From assembly GCA_042434945.1 (NCBI GenBank), contig CP170191.1, positions 4,712,001 through 4,776,000 on the forward strand: DNA of 64,000 nt, written 5' to 3'. Of this stretch, positions 40,466 to 49,400 are shown piece after piece; the first letter of the stretch is position 1; each line of letters starts with the position of its first letter. Position numbers and translations under genes: made by a program. The stretch comes from Escherichia hormaechei_A. GTDB lineage: Bacteria > Pseudomonadota > Gammaproteobacteria > Enterobacterales > Enterobacteriaceae. The notes below the pieces were generated by a model that was given only the letters and a program-made list of their open reading frames with translations, did no database searches and was not told the origin of the DNA.

Positions 40466-40672
40466 ATGAAAATTTTCCAACGCTACAACCCGCTTCAGGT
40501 GGCGAAGTACGTGAAGATCCTGTTCCGTGGACGGTTGTACATCAAGGATGTTGGCGCTTTTGAGTTCGATAAGGGCAAAATCCTTATCCCAAAAGTGAAG
40601 GACAAACTGCACTTGTCTGTGATGTCCGAAGTCAACCGTCAGGTTATGCGTCTGCAAACTGAGATGGCTTAA
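40466..40672 (+). CDS. ytfK: YtfK, stringent-response modulator of SpoT
   Basis: A 68-residue cytoplasmic DUF1107 protein, [20 protein letters not shown]. In E. coli it binds SpoT and tips it toward (p)ppGpp synthesis under phosphate or fatty-acid starvation. Same as E. coli as far as I recall. A strong hairpin follows. Confidence 0.96.
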
Positions 40673-40702
40673 CCAACGTGCTATGCAGTAGTAGTTAAAA
40701 AG

Positions 40703-40722
40703 ACGGCTCCCGATGGGAGCCG
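40703..40722 (+). terminator. terminator after ytfK
   Basis: ACGGCTCC-CGAT-GGGAGCCGT, followed by TGATGTTT, 30 bp after the ytfK stop. Confidence 0.65.
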
Positions 40723-40940
40723 TTGATGTTTGTAGCCGTAGTTTCAAATATATTCATTTACTGGATATTTCACGTAATCATTCTGTGATGCGGATAGATT
40801 TCACACTTTTATTAAGTGAATCTAAATTTACTTTTTAGTGTGTAACTGTTGATACAGGACAATAAAGGATTAACTGTATATTGGTCTTTTCTCGTTACGC
40901 AGGAACAATGGTTATCTCACTTTGAAAAAGGAGTTTAATG

Positions 40941-41432
40941 ATGGCTATTCCTGCTTATTTATGGCTGAAGGATGATGGTGGTGCGTTAATTAAGGGGGCT
41001 GTAGATGTTAAAGGAAGAGAGTCGAGTATAGAGGTTAATGGTTTTTCACATAACGTATCAGTTCCTACTGATCCATTGACAGGAAAAATTACAGGAACAA
41101 GGAAACATTCAAGCATCATTTTTTTGAAAGAGTTTGATTCCTCGTCTCCCTATCTATTTAAGGCCGTTTGTACAGGCCAAAAATTAATAAGCGCAGAGTT
41201 TAAATGGTATCGTATTAATGATGCCGGGCAAGAAGTTGAATATAACAATATGCTTTTGGAGAACGTTACTATTGTTGGGGTTTCACCAATAATGCATGAT
41301 ACTAAAGATGTATTAAAGGAGAAGCATAACCATCTTGAATGTGTAGAAGTACGTTATGAAAAAATCACTTGGAAACATTGTGACGGAAACCTGCTTTTTT
41401 CAGATAGCTGGAATGAAAGGGGTAAACAATGA
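40941..41432 (+). CDS. hcp: Hcp-family type VI secretion tube protein (orphan)
   Basis: Hcp rings form the tube expelled by type VI secretion and carry small effectors in their lumen. This 163-residue protein has the family pattern from start (MAIPAYLWLKDDGGALIKGAVD) to end (EVRYEKITWKHCDGNLLFSDSW), with the Hcp1 segments KFKWYRI-like EFKWYRINDAGQEVEYNNMLLEN and HNHLE. ATG 40941 is chosen over 40938 since Hcp proteins begin Met-Ala-Ile-Pro; AAAAAGGAG precedes it. No other secretion genes are near, so it is an orphan. The DNA is visibly AT-rich with AGA and ATA codons, unlike its neighbours. The toxin gene start overlaps its stop (ATGA). Confidence 0.88.
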   Translation: MAIPAYLWLKDDGGALIKGAVDVKGRESSIEVNGFSHNVSVPTDPLTGKITGTRKHSSIIFLKEFDSSSPYLFKAVCTGQKLISAEFKWYRINDAGQEVEYNNMLLENVTIVGVSPIMHDTKDVLKEKHNHLECVEVRYEKITWKHCDGNLLFSDSWNERGKQ

Positions 41433-41845
41433 GATATCCGGTAAGTGCAGTGAATCCTCATCTTCCCTATGATATATCTTCCTTCTCCCCCGCAGGAGTA
41501 TCAGTTGTAAGCAACATGATGATAGCTCGTTTTCACCGTGGTCCATCAGCGTTAACATATCTTTGGTTTTACAAGCAGGTTCGAGGGCATGGCCCCTGGG
41601 ATTATAAAAATCAATTAGGCAGGCAATACGAAAATTTTGGCAACTTTCATTATGGAGCGGTGGGTATTGCTGCTGGTATAAAACCTGAGATATTGCTACG
41701 AGGTGCAGGTATCGCTCAAATTCTGGCGGGAACGAGTTCTCCTGATTTTGAGAACTATCAAGGACCAGATCCTCATGGCGATGATCCTACAGATCAAACA
41801 TGGATTAGAGCGGGGATAGACTATGCTCAGCGTGCTGGTTTCTAG
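41429..41845 (+). CDS. candidate Hcp-delivered toxin, polymorphic toxin type 44-like
   Basis: A 138-residue protein whose pattern resembles the bacterial toxin 44 (Ntox44) family: WFYKQVRGHGPWDYKNQ, YENFGNFHYGAVGIAAGI, a repeated Gly-Ala-Gly, and a C-terminal acidic HGDDPTDQTWIRAGIDY. There is no signal peptide or membrane segment. It is translationally coupled to hcp (ATGA overlap) and overlaps the next gene, which encodes a membrane protein. That layout is typical of Hcp-dependent effector plus immunity pairs. Biochemical activity is unknown to me. The family call is from motif memory only. Confidence 0.68.
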   Translation: MRYPVSAVNPHLPYDISSFSPAGVSVVSNMMIARFHRGPSALTYLWFYKQVRGHGPWDYKNQLGRQYENFGNFHYGAVGIAAGIKPEILLRGAGIAQILAGTSSPDFENYQGPDPHGDDPTDQTWIRAGIDYAQRAGF

Positions 41846-42227
41846 GAAGAAAATATATATATTACTCACAATCCTGATCTCTTCCTATGGCATATGGCGT
41901 GCTGTTGATGAGTTTCTCTATATCGAGCAAGACATTATTCGTAAAGAAAATATCGGGAAGGTTTCTGTACTGTATATTACAGAAAGCAATGCGGGAGCTA
42001 CGACTTCGAATGTATACAAATATTATCTGGCGTCGTCAAAAAAATCGGAAGAAGCTTTTTTAGGCGATGTCAGGAACGGGTATGCTCCATTTCTGATAAC
42101 TACGGATCCTGAAGCAAAAGTAGAGAGTAAAGAAAACGCTTTATATATCACAGTCAGTGGAAAAATTTATCAATTTAGCAATATATCTTACTCGACGTTT
42201 ATCTATTTGAATTCATCACCTTTTTAA
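41823..42227 (+). CDS. candidate membrane-anchored immunity protein
   Basis: A 134-residue protein with an N-terminal membrane anchor (KKIYILLTILISSYGIW, about 10-27) and a soluble, probably periplasmic domain rich in Ser, Tyr and Lys. I do not recognise the family. Its ATG lies inside the toxin gene (23-bp overlap), which points to coupled translation and the immunity role. A periplasmic domain would suggest that the toxin acts in the periplasm; that is inference. AT-rich like the two genes before it. Confidence 0.62.
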   Translation: MLSVLVSRKKIYILLTILISSYGIWRAVDEFLYIEQDIIRKENIGKVSVLYITESNAGATTSNVYKYYLASSKKSEEAFLGDVRNGYAPFLITTDPEAKVESKENALYITVSGKIYQFSNISYSTFIYLNSSPF

Positions 42228-42250
42228 AAGTTAGGGTGAATCTCGGAGGG

Positions 42251-42280
42251 TAAAAGAAAGGGCAGCTCACCGCTGCCCTT
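42251..42280 (-). terminator. terminator of ytfL
   Basis: On the minus strand AAGGGCAGC-GGTGA-GCTGCCCTT followed by TCTTTTA, 7 bp after the ytfL stop. Confidence 0.8.
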
Positions 42281-42286
42281 CATAAA

Positions 42287-43624
42287 TTACGCCGACACCT
42301 TCTCTTCCGCATCCGGCAGTTTCGGCACCAGCACGGTCGGTTTGCTGTCGATCCGGGTCACCAGCAGCTGGTCGATGCGGTAGTTATCGATATCCACCAC
42401 TTCAAATTTGTAGCCGGCGAATTTCACCGAATCGGTGCGTTTCGGGATCTTACGCAGCATAAACATCATAAAGCCGCCGATGGTTTCGTAGTTGCCCGAC
42501 TGCGGGAACTCGTCAATATCCAGTACGCGCATGACGTCGTCAATCGGGGTGCCGCCGTCAATCAGCCATGAGTTCTCATCACGGGCGACAATCTGCTCTT
42601 CCAGCCCCTGACCGACCAGATCGCCCATCAGCGTGGTCATCACGTCATTGAGGGTGATGATCCCCACCACCAGCGCGTACTCGTTCATGATCACCGCGAA
42701 GTCTTCACCTGCGGTTTTAAAACTTTCCAACGCCTCTGAAAGGGTTAACGTATCCGGCACAATCAGCGTGTTGCGAATTTGTACGCCGCTGTTCAGTGCC
42801 AGGCTTTGGTTAGCCAGCACGCGGTTCAGCAGGTCTTTAGAATCGACATAACCGATGATGTGGTCAATATCTTCATTACAGACGAGGAACTTAGAGTGCG
42901 GATGTTCCGCCACCTTATTCTTCAGGCTTTGCTCATCTTCGTGGAGATCAAACCAAATCACGTTTTCACGCGGTGTCATTGAAGACGGAACGGTACGGGA
43001 TTCCAGCTCAAAGACGTTTTCAATCAGCTCGTGTTCCTGTTTACGTAACACGCCCGCCAGCGCACCGGCTTCCACTACCGCGTAGATGTCATCAGAAGTG
43101 ATGTCATCTTTACGTACCATTGGCAGTTTGAAAATACGGAAGATTATGTTCGCCAGGCCGTTGAAGAACCACACCAGCGGGGTGCAAACGTACAGGCAGA
43201 AGCGCATCGGGTTGATGATACGCAAAGCCACAGCTTCTGGCGCAATCATACCGATGCGTTTCGGGGTTAAATCCGCAAACAGGATAAACATGCCAGTCAC
43301 TAACGAGAAAGAGAGAATAAAGCTCAGTTGCTCAGAGAGCTCTGCCGACATATAGCGGGAGAACAGGCTGTGAAAAGCTGGAGAAAATGCCGCATCACCG
43401 ACGATACCGCCGAGAATCGCCACTGCGTTCAGACCGATTTGGACCACGGTAAAGAACATGCCGGGATTTTCCTGCATATTCAGAACGCGTTGGGCATTTA
43501 TATTGCCTTCATCAGCCAGCAGTTTAAGTTTGATTTTGCGTGAGGCGGCAAGCGAGATCTCGGACATCGAGAAGAACGCACTTACAGCGATCAAGCAGAG
43601 TATGACTAAAATACTGTTTAACAT
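42287..43624 (-). CDS. ytfL: YtfL, CNNM/CorC-family membrane protein with CBS pair
   Basis: A 445-residue protein with an N-terminal DUF21 membrane domain (about 1-190, four helices; LILFADLTPKRIG), a CBS-domain pair (about 205-330) and a C-terminal CorC_HlyC domain (about 345-430). E. coli YtfL is linked to cytosolic cadaverine and putrescine balance in acid or alkaline stress. Residues 1 to about 425 match E. coli, but the C-terminus (SKPTVLVPKLPDAEEKVSA) differs from the one I recall, so the edge of the Hcp stretch lies inside its 3' end. Confidence 0.95.
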   Translation of the reverse strand: MLNSILVILCLIAVSAFFSMSEISLAASRKIKLKLLADEGNINAQRVLNMQENPGMFFTVVQIGLNAVAILGGIVGDAAFSPAFHSLFSRYMSAELSEQLSFILSFSLVTGMFILFADLTPKRIGMIAPEAVALRIINPMRFCLYVCTPLVWFFNGLANIIFRIFKLPMVRKDDITSDDIYAVVEAGALAGVLRKQEHELIENVFELESRTVPSSMTPRENVIWFDLHEDEQSLKNKVAEHPHSKFLVCNEDIDHIIGYVDSKDLLNRVLANQSLALNSGVQIRNTLIVPDTLTLSEALESFKTAGEDFAVIMNEYALVVGIITLNDVMTTLMGDLVGQGLEEQIVARDENSWLIDGGTPIDDVMRVLDIDEFPQSGNYETIGGFMMFMLRKIPKRTDSVKFAGYKFEVVDIDNYRIDQLLVTRIDSKPTVLVPKLPDAEEKVSA

Positions 43625-43838
43625 ATCTTATCCGACCTTTCAGGCCAGATCCTCGGAAGGGGAAGTTGATTAATTTGTGTGAAATACACATTGAACTCAG
43701 CTCGTAGCGTTGAGCCGATTATTTCAGCGGTAGTATAGCGTAAAGACGTGTAAACCTGCCAGAGGTCACGTTTTCGGCAAAACGTGGCGGGAGGGAGAGG
43801 CTGTGCGCCACGCGGCTCGCGTGGCGCTGATGCAGTAA

Positions 43839-44480
43839 TCAGGCCTGCTGGGGAGGCAGGCAAACGCCAATGCCGCCGATACCGCAGTAGCCGTACGGAT
43901 TTTTATGCAGGTACTGCTGGTGGTCGTCTTCGGCATAGTAGAACGGTTTCGCGGTAGCGATTTCCGTCGTGACCTGACGTTTATCACCGGCCGCCTGCAT
44001 CGCTTCCTGGAAACGCGTCAGGCTGGCGTGGGCGGCGGCCTCCTGCTCTGGGGTGAGCGGGTAGATGGCCGAACGGTATTGGGTGCCGTGATCGTTACCC
44101 TGACGCATGCCCTGCGCCGGGTCATGGTTTTCCCAGAACACCTGGAGCAGCTGTTCATAGCTAATGACGCTCGGGTCATACACCACACGCACCGCTTCAG
44201 CATGACCGGTCTCACCGGAACAGACTTCGCGGTAGGTTGGGTTAGGCGTATATCCTCCGGTGTAGCCCGCAGCGGTGCTGTACACGCCCGGCAGTTGCCA
44301 GAACAGGCGTTCTACGCCCCAGAAGCAGCCCATGGCAAACAGGGCGATCTCCATTCCATCAGGAACGTTTGTCATTGAATGGTTGTTTACGGCGTGTAAT
44401 GTTGCCACTGGCATAGGGGTGTTGCGTCCCGGTAACGCATCGGCTTGTGATACCAGATGCTTTTTATCGAATAAACTCAC
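43839..44480 (-). CDS. msrA: MsrA, peptide methionine-S-sulfoxide reductase
   Basis: Reduces methionine-S-sulfoxide in damaged proteins. 213 residues; catalytic Cys52 in the motif AMGCFWGVERLFW, then GYTGGYTPNPTYREVCSGETGHAEAV, and the resolving-Cys region YGYCGIGGIGVCLPP near the end. Orthologous to E. coli but with clear changes (NNHSMTN, EAMQAAGDKRQVTTEIATAKP). Divergent from tamA, as in E. coli. Confidence 0.97.
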   Translation of the reverse strand: MSLFDKKHLVSQADALPGRNTPMPVATLHAVNNHSMTNVPDGMEIALFAMGCFWGVERLFWQLPGVYSTAAGYTGGYTPNPTYREVCSGETGHAEAVRVVYDPSVISYEQLLQVFWENHDPAQGMRQGNDHGTQYRSAIYPLTPEQEAAAHASLTRFQEAMQAAGDKRQVTTEIATAKPFYYAEDDHQQYLHKNPYGYCGIGGIGVCLPPQQA

Positions 44481-44704
44481 GGTGGGGCCTCCCGGGTAGC
44501 GTTGTTTCGGTTAAGGTTGTCACGAAGCGTTTAATTGAACACAATAAATGCGATGAATGAGTCTAGATTTAATCATAAGAAATATTTGGGTGTTACACCC
44601 TTTTTCAACCCGTAATTTGGGTTTTTGGCTTTCAGGCCGTATTTTGCCGCGGAGCGGCACTGCATTTGCTTCCAGGGTGGAAACAGGGATATTCAGGAGA
44701 AAAC

Positions 44705-46438
44705 GTGACAAAGATCCGCCAGTTATGTTTAGTCAGTTTAATGCTGACCAGCGGGATTGCCAGCGCGGCGAATGTCCGTTTGCAGGTTGAGGGGTTATCC
44801 GGGGCGCTGGAAAAAAACGTGCGTGCGCAGCTTTCTACCATCCAGAGCGATGAGGTCACGCCGGATCGGCGTTTTCGCGCGCGCGTGGATGACGCCATCC
44901 GCGAAGGCTTAAAGGCGTTGGGGTACTACGAACCCACCATCGATTTCGATTTACGCCCGCCGCCGACGAAAGGACGCCAGGTGTTGATTGCCCGCGTCTC
45001 GCCGGGCGAACCCGTCCTGATTGGCGGCACGAACGTGGTGCTGCGCGGCGGTGCGCGCACCGATCGGGACTACCTGGATCTGCTCAGCACCCGTCCGAAA
45101 GTGGGCACCGTGCTCAATCACGGGGATTACGATCGTTTCAAAAAGTCCTTAACCAGCATTGCGTTGCGTAAAGGTTATTTCGATAGCGAATTTACCAAAG
45201 CGCAGCTGGGCATTGCGCTCGGCCTGCATAAAGCCTTCTGGGATATTGATTATAACAGTGGCGAACGTTACCGCTTTGGGCATGTGACCTTTGAAGGATC
45301 ACAAATCCGCGATGAATACCTGCAAAATCTGGTGCCGTTTAAAGAGGGCGATGAGTACGAATCGAAAGATCTGGCGGAACTGAACCGCCGACTTTCTGCT
45401 ACCGGCTGGTTTAACTCGGTGGTGGTGGCTCCACAATTTGATAAAGCGCGCGAAACGAAAGTATTACCATTGACGGGCGTGGTTTCGCCGCGAACAGAAA
45501 ACACCATCGAAACCGGGGTCGGTTACTCTACGGACGTGGGACCGCGCGTGAAAGCGACGTGGAAAAAGCCGTGGATGAACTCATACGGTCACAGTTTGAC
45601 CACCAGTACCAGTATTTCCGCGCCGGAACAGACCCTCGACTTCAGCTATAAAATGCCACTGCTGAAGAATCCACTGGAACAATATTATTTGGTGCAGGGC
45701 GGTTTTAAGCGCACTGACCTGAACGATACCGAATCTGACTCCACTACGCTGGTGGCTTCTCGCTACTGGGATCTCTCCAGCGGCTGGCAGCGTGCCATTA
45801 ACCTGCGCTGGAGTCTCGACCACTTTACTCAGGGTGAAATTACCAACACCACGATGCTGTTTTATCCTGGGGTGATGATTAGCCGCACGCGTTCTCGTGG
45901 TGGCCTGATGCCAACCTGGGGCGACTCGCAACGCTACTCTATCGACTACTCCAACACGGCCTGGGGCTCAGATGTCGATTTCTCCGTTTTCCAGGCACAA
46001 AACGTCTGGATCCGCACACTGTACGATCGCCATCGTTTTGTTACACGCGGCACGCTGGGCTGGATTGAAACCGGTGATTTCGACAAAGTACCGCCGGATC
46101 TGCGTTTCTTCGCCGGGGGCGACCGCAGTATTCGTGGCTACAAATACAAATCTATCGCTCCGAAATACGCCAACGGTGACCTGAAAGGGGCCTCGAAGTT
46201 GATAACCGGATCGCTGGAGTACCAGTACAACGTGACCGGAAAATGGTGGGGCGCGGTGTTTGTCGATAGTGGCGAAGCGGTAAGCGATATTCGCCGCAGC
46301 GACTTTAAAACCGGTACCGGGGTCGGCGTGCGCTGGGAATCGCCGGTCGGGCCAATCAAACTCGATTTTGCCGTACCGGTCGCGGATAAAGACGAACACG
46401 GGTTACAGTTTTACATCGGTCTGGGGCCAGAATTATGA
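44705..46438 (+). CDS. tamA: TamA, outer-membrane Omp85 translocation/assembly factor (hybrid gene)
   Basis: Omp85-family outer-membrane protein which, with TamB, helps autotransporter assembly and lipid transfer. The 577-residue product has a signal peptide (ending IASA-A), three POTRA domains (about 22-265) and a 16-strand barrel. GTG 44705 is chosen: AGGAGA lies 5 bp upstream and it gives the E. coli length; an upstream ATG lacks such a site. Residues 1 to about 144 differ from K-12 throughout (EKNVRAQLSTIQSD, LSTRPKVGTVLNHGDYDR), while the rest is identical as far as I recall. So a recombination or assembly junction lies near 45,140, within POTRA 2. Its last 4 bp overlap tamB. Confidence 0.96.
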   Translation: MTKIRQLCLVSLMLTSGIASAANVRLQVEGLSGALEKNVRAQLSTIQSDEVTPDRRFRARVDDAIREGLKALGYYEPTIDFDLRPPPTKGRQVLIARVSPGEPVLIGGTNVVLRGGARTDRDYLDLLSTRPKVGTVLNHGDYDRFKKSLTSIALRKGYFDSEFTKAQLGIALGLHKAFWDIDYNSGERYRFGHVTFEGSQIRDEYLQNLVPFKEGDEYESKDLAELNRRLSATGWFNSVVVAPQFDKARETKVLPLTGVVSPRTENTIETGVGYSTDVGPRVKATWKKPWMNSYGHSLTTSTSISAPEQTLDFSYKMPLLKNPLEQYYLVQGGFKRTDLNDTESDSTTLVASRYWDLSSGWQRAINLRWSLDHFTQGEITNTTMLFYPGVMISRTRSRGGLMPTWGDSQRYSIDYSNTAWGSDVDFSVFQAQNVWIRTLYDRHRFVTRGTLGWIETGDFDKVPPDLRFFAGGDRSIRGYKYKSIAPKYANGDLKGASKLITGSLEYQYNVTGKWWGAVFVDSGEAVSDIRRSDFKTGTGVGVRWESPVGPIKLDFAVPVADKDEHGLQFYIGLGPEL

Positions 46439-49400
46439 GTTTATGGAAAAAAATCAGCCTCGGCGTGGTTATCGTTATCTTACTGTTGCTGGGATCGGTG
46501 GCGTTTCTGGTGGGCACCACCAGTGGCCTGCATCTGGTATTTAAAGCGGCGGATCGCTGGGTACCAGGACTGGATATTGGCAAGGTCACCGGCGGCTGGC
46601 GCGATCTCACCTTGTCTGACGTTCGTTATGAGCAGCCAGGCGTGGCGGTAAAAGCGGGCAATCTGCATCTGGCGGTCGGGCTTGAGTGCCTGTGGAACAG
46701 TAGCGTTTGTATTAATGACCTGGCGCTGAAAGACATTCAGGTCAACATCGACAGTAAAAAAATGCCTCCTTCTGAACAGGTTGAAGAAGAGGAAGATAGC
46801 GGTCCGCTGGATCTCTCCACGCCGTATCCCATCACCCTGACACGGGTGGCGCTGGATAACGTCAACATCAAGATTGATGACACCACGGTATCGGTGATGG
46901 ACTTCACCTCCGGCCTGAACTGGCAGGAGAAAACCCTGACCCTGAAACCGACGTCGCTGAAAGGCCTGCTGATTGCTCTGCCGAAAGTGGCGGAAGTGGC
47001 GCAGGAAGAAGTGGTCGAACCGAAAATTGAAAATCCGCAGCCGGATGAAAAGCCGCTCGGCGAAACGCTGAAAGATCTCTTTTCTCGCCCGGTATTGCCG
47101 GAAATGACCGACTTGCATTTGCCGCTTAACCTGAACATTGAAGAGTTTAAAGGCGAGCAGTTACGCGTGACGGGCGACACGGACATCACCGTGCGCACCA
47201 TGCTGCTGAAAGTGAGCAGCATTGACGGCAATACTAAACTGGACGCCCTGGATATCGATTCCAACCAGGGGATCGTCAACGCCAGCGGCACGGCGCAGCT
47301 GTCAGACAACTGGCCGGTGGATATCACCCTCAACAGCACACTGAACGTGGAGCCGTTGAAAGGTGAAAAAGTGAAGCTAAAAGTGGGCGGCGCGCTGCGC
47401 GAACAGCTGGAGATTGGCGTTAATCTTTCCGGTCCGGTGGATATGGATTTACGCGCCCAGACGCGACTGGCGGAAGCCGGATTGCCGCTCAACGTGGAAG
47501 TGAACAGCAAACAGATTTACTGGCCGTTCACTGGTGAGAAGCAGTATCAGGCGGATGATCTGAAACTGAAACTTACCGGCAAAATGACCGATTACACGCT
47601 CTCTATGCGTACGGCAGTGAAGGGACTGGAGATCCCGCCAGCCACCATTACCCTTGATGCCAAAGGTAATGAACAGCAGGTCAATCTCGACAAACTCACC
47701 GTCGCGGCGCTGGAAGGGAAAACTGAACTCAAGGCGTTGCTCGACTGGCAGCAGGCCATTAGTTGGCGCGGTGAGCTAACGCTTAACGGCATTAACACCG
47801 CCAAAGAGATCCCAGAGTGGCCGTCGAAACTCAATGGCTTGATTAAAACCCGCGGTAGCCTGTACGGCGGCACCTGGCAGATGGAGGTGCCAGAACTGAA
47901 GCTGACCGGTAACGTCAAACAGAACAAAGTGAACGTTGACGGCACGCTGAAAGGCAACAGTTATATGCAGTGGATGATCCCAGGGCTTCATCTGGAACTG
48001 GGGCCAAACAGTGCCGAAGTGAAAGGCGAGCTGGGGGTAAAAGATCTCAATCTTGATGCCACCATCAACGCGCCGGGGCTGGATAACGCGCTGCCGGGGC
48101 TTGGCGGTACAGCGAAAGGGCTGGTGAAAGTACGCGGCACGGTGGAAGCGCCACAACTACTGGCAGATATCACCGCGCGCGGCCTGCGCTGGCAGGAACT
48201 TTCCGTGGCGCAGGTTCGCGTGGAAGGCGACATTAAATCCACCGATCAGATCGCCGGGAAACTCGACGTACGCGTTGAGCAAATTTCGCAGCCGGATGTA
48301 AATATCAACCTCGTCACCCTGAATGCCAAAGGCAGCGAAAAACAGCACGAGTTACAGTTGCGGATTCAGGGCGAGCCTGTCTCCGGGCAGCTTAATCTGG
48401 CAGGAAGTTTTGATCGCAAAGAAGAACGCTGGAAGGGAACTCTTAGCAATACCCGCTTCCAGACGCCGGTCGGCCCGTGGTCGCTGACCCGCGATATTGC
48501 GCTGGATTACCGCAATAAGGAGCAAAAAATCAGCATCGGGCCACACTGCTGGCTTAACCCGAATGCGGAACTGTGCGTGCCGCAAACTATCGATGCGGGT
48601 GCCGAAGGGCGTGCGGTGGTGAATCTCAACCGCTTCGACCTGGCCATGCTGAAACCGTTTATGCCAGAAACCACTCAGGCCAGCGGTATCTTCACGGGTA
48701 AAGCGGACGTTGCCTGGGACACCACCAAAGAGGGGCTGCCGCAGGGCAGTATCACCCTTTCGGGGCGTAACGTGCAGGTAACGCAAACCGTCAACGATGC
48801 GGCGCTGCCCGTGGCGTTTCAGACGCTGAATCTGACGGCGGAATTGCGTAACAACCGTGCCGAATTGGGCTGGACCATCCGCCTGACCAATAACGGCCAG
48901 TTTGATGGACAGGTGCAGGTGACCGATCCGCAAGGCCGCCGTAATCTTGGTGGCAACGTCAATATCCGTAACTTCAACCTTGCGATGATAAACCCCATCT
49001 TTACCCGTGGGGAAAAAGCAGCGGGGATGGTGAGTGCCAACTTGCGTCTGGGTGGTGATGTGCAAAGCCCGCAGTTGTTTGGTCAGCTTCAGGTTACGGG
49101 TGTGGATATCGACGGCAACTTTATGCCGTTTGATATGCAACCGAGCCAGCTTGCGGTCAACTTTAACGGTATGCGCTCGACGCTTGCCGGTACAGTACGG
49201 ACCCAGCAGGGTGAAATCTACCTGAACGGTGATGCCGACTGGAGCCAAATTGAAAACTGGCGGGCGCGGGTAACGGCGAAAGGCAGTAAAGTGCGGATCA
49301 CCGTGCCGCCGATGGTACGAATGGATGTATCGCCAGATGTTGTATTCGAGGCTACACCAAACCTGTTTACCCTCGATGGTCGCGTGGATGTCCCTTGGGC

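Noticed and set aside
40673..42286. Mobile element carrying the hcp cassette
   Set aside because: No integrase, transposase, terminal repeats or tRNA target was found around it; only composition suggests transfer.
46356..46610. Minus-strand open frame over the tamA-tamB joint
   Set aside because: Spans two coupled genes without a ribosome site or similarity.
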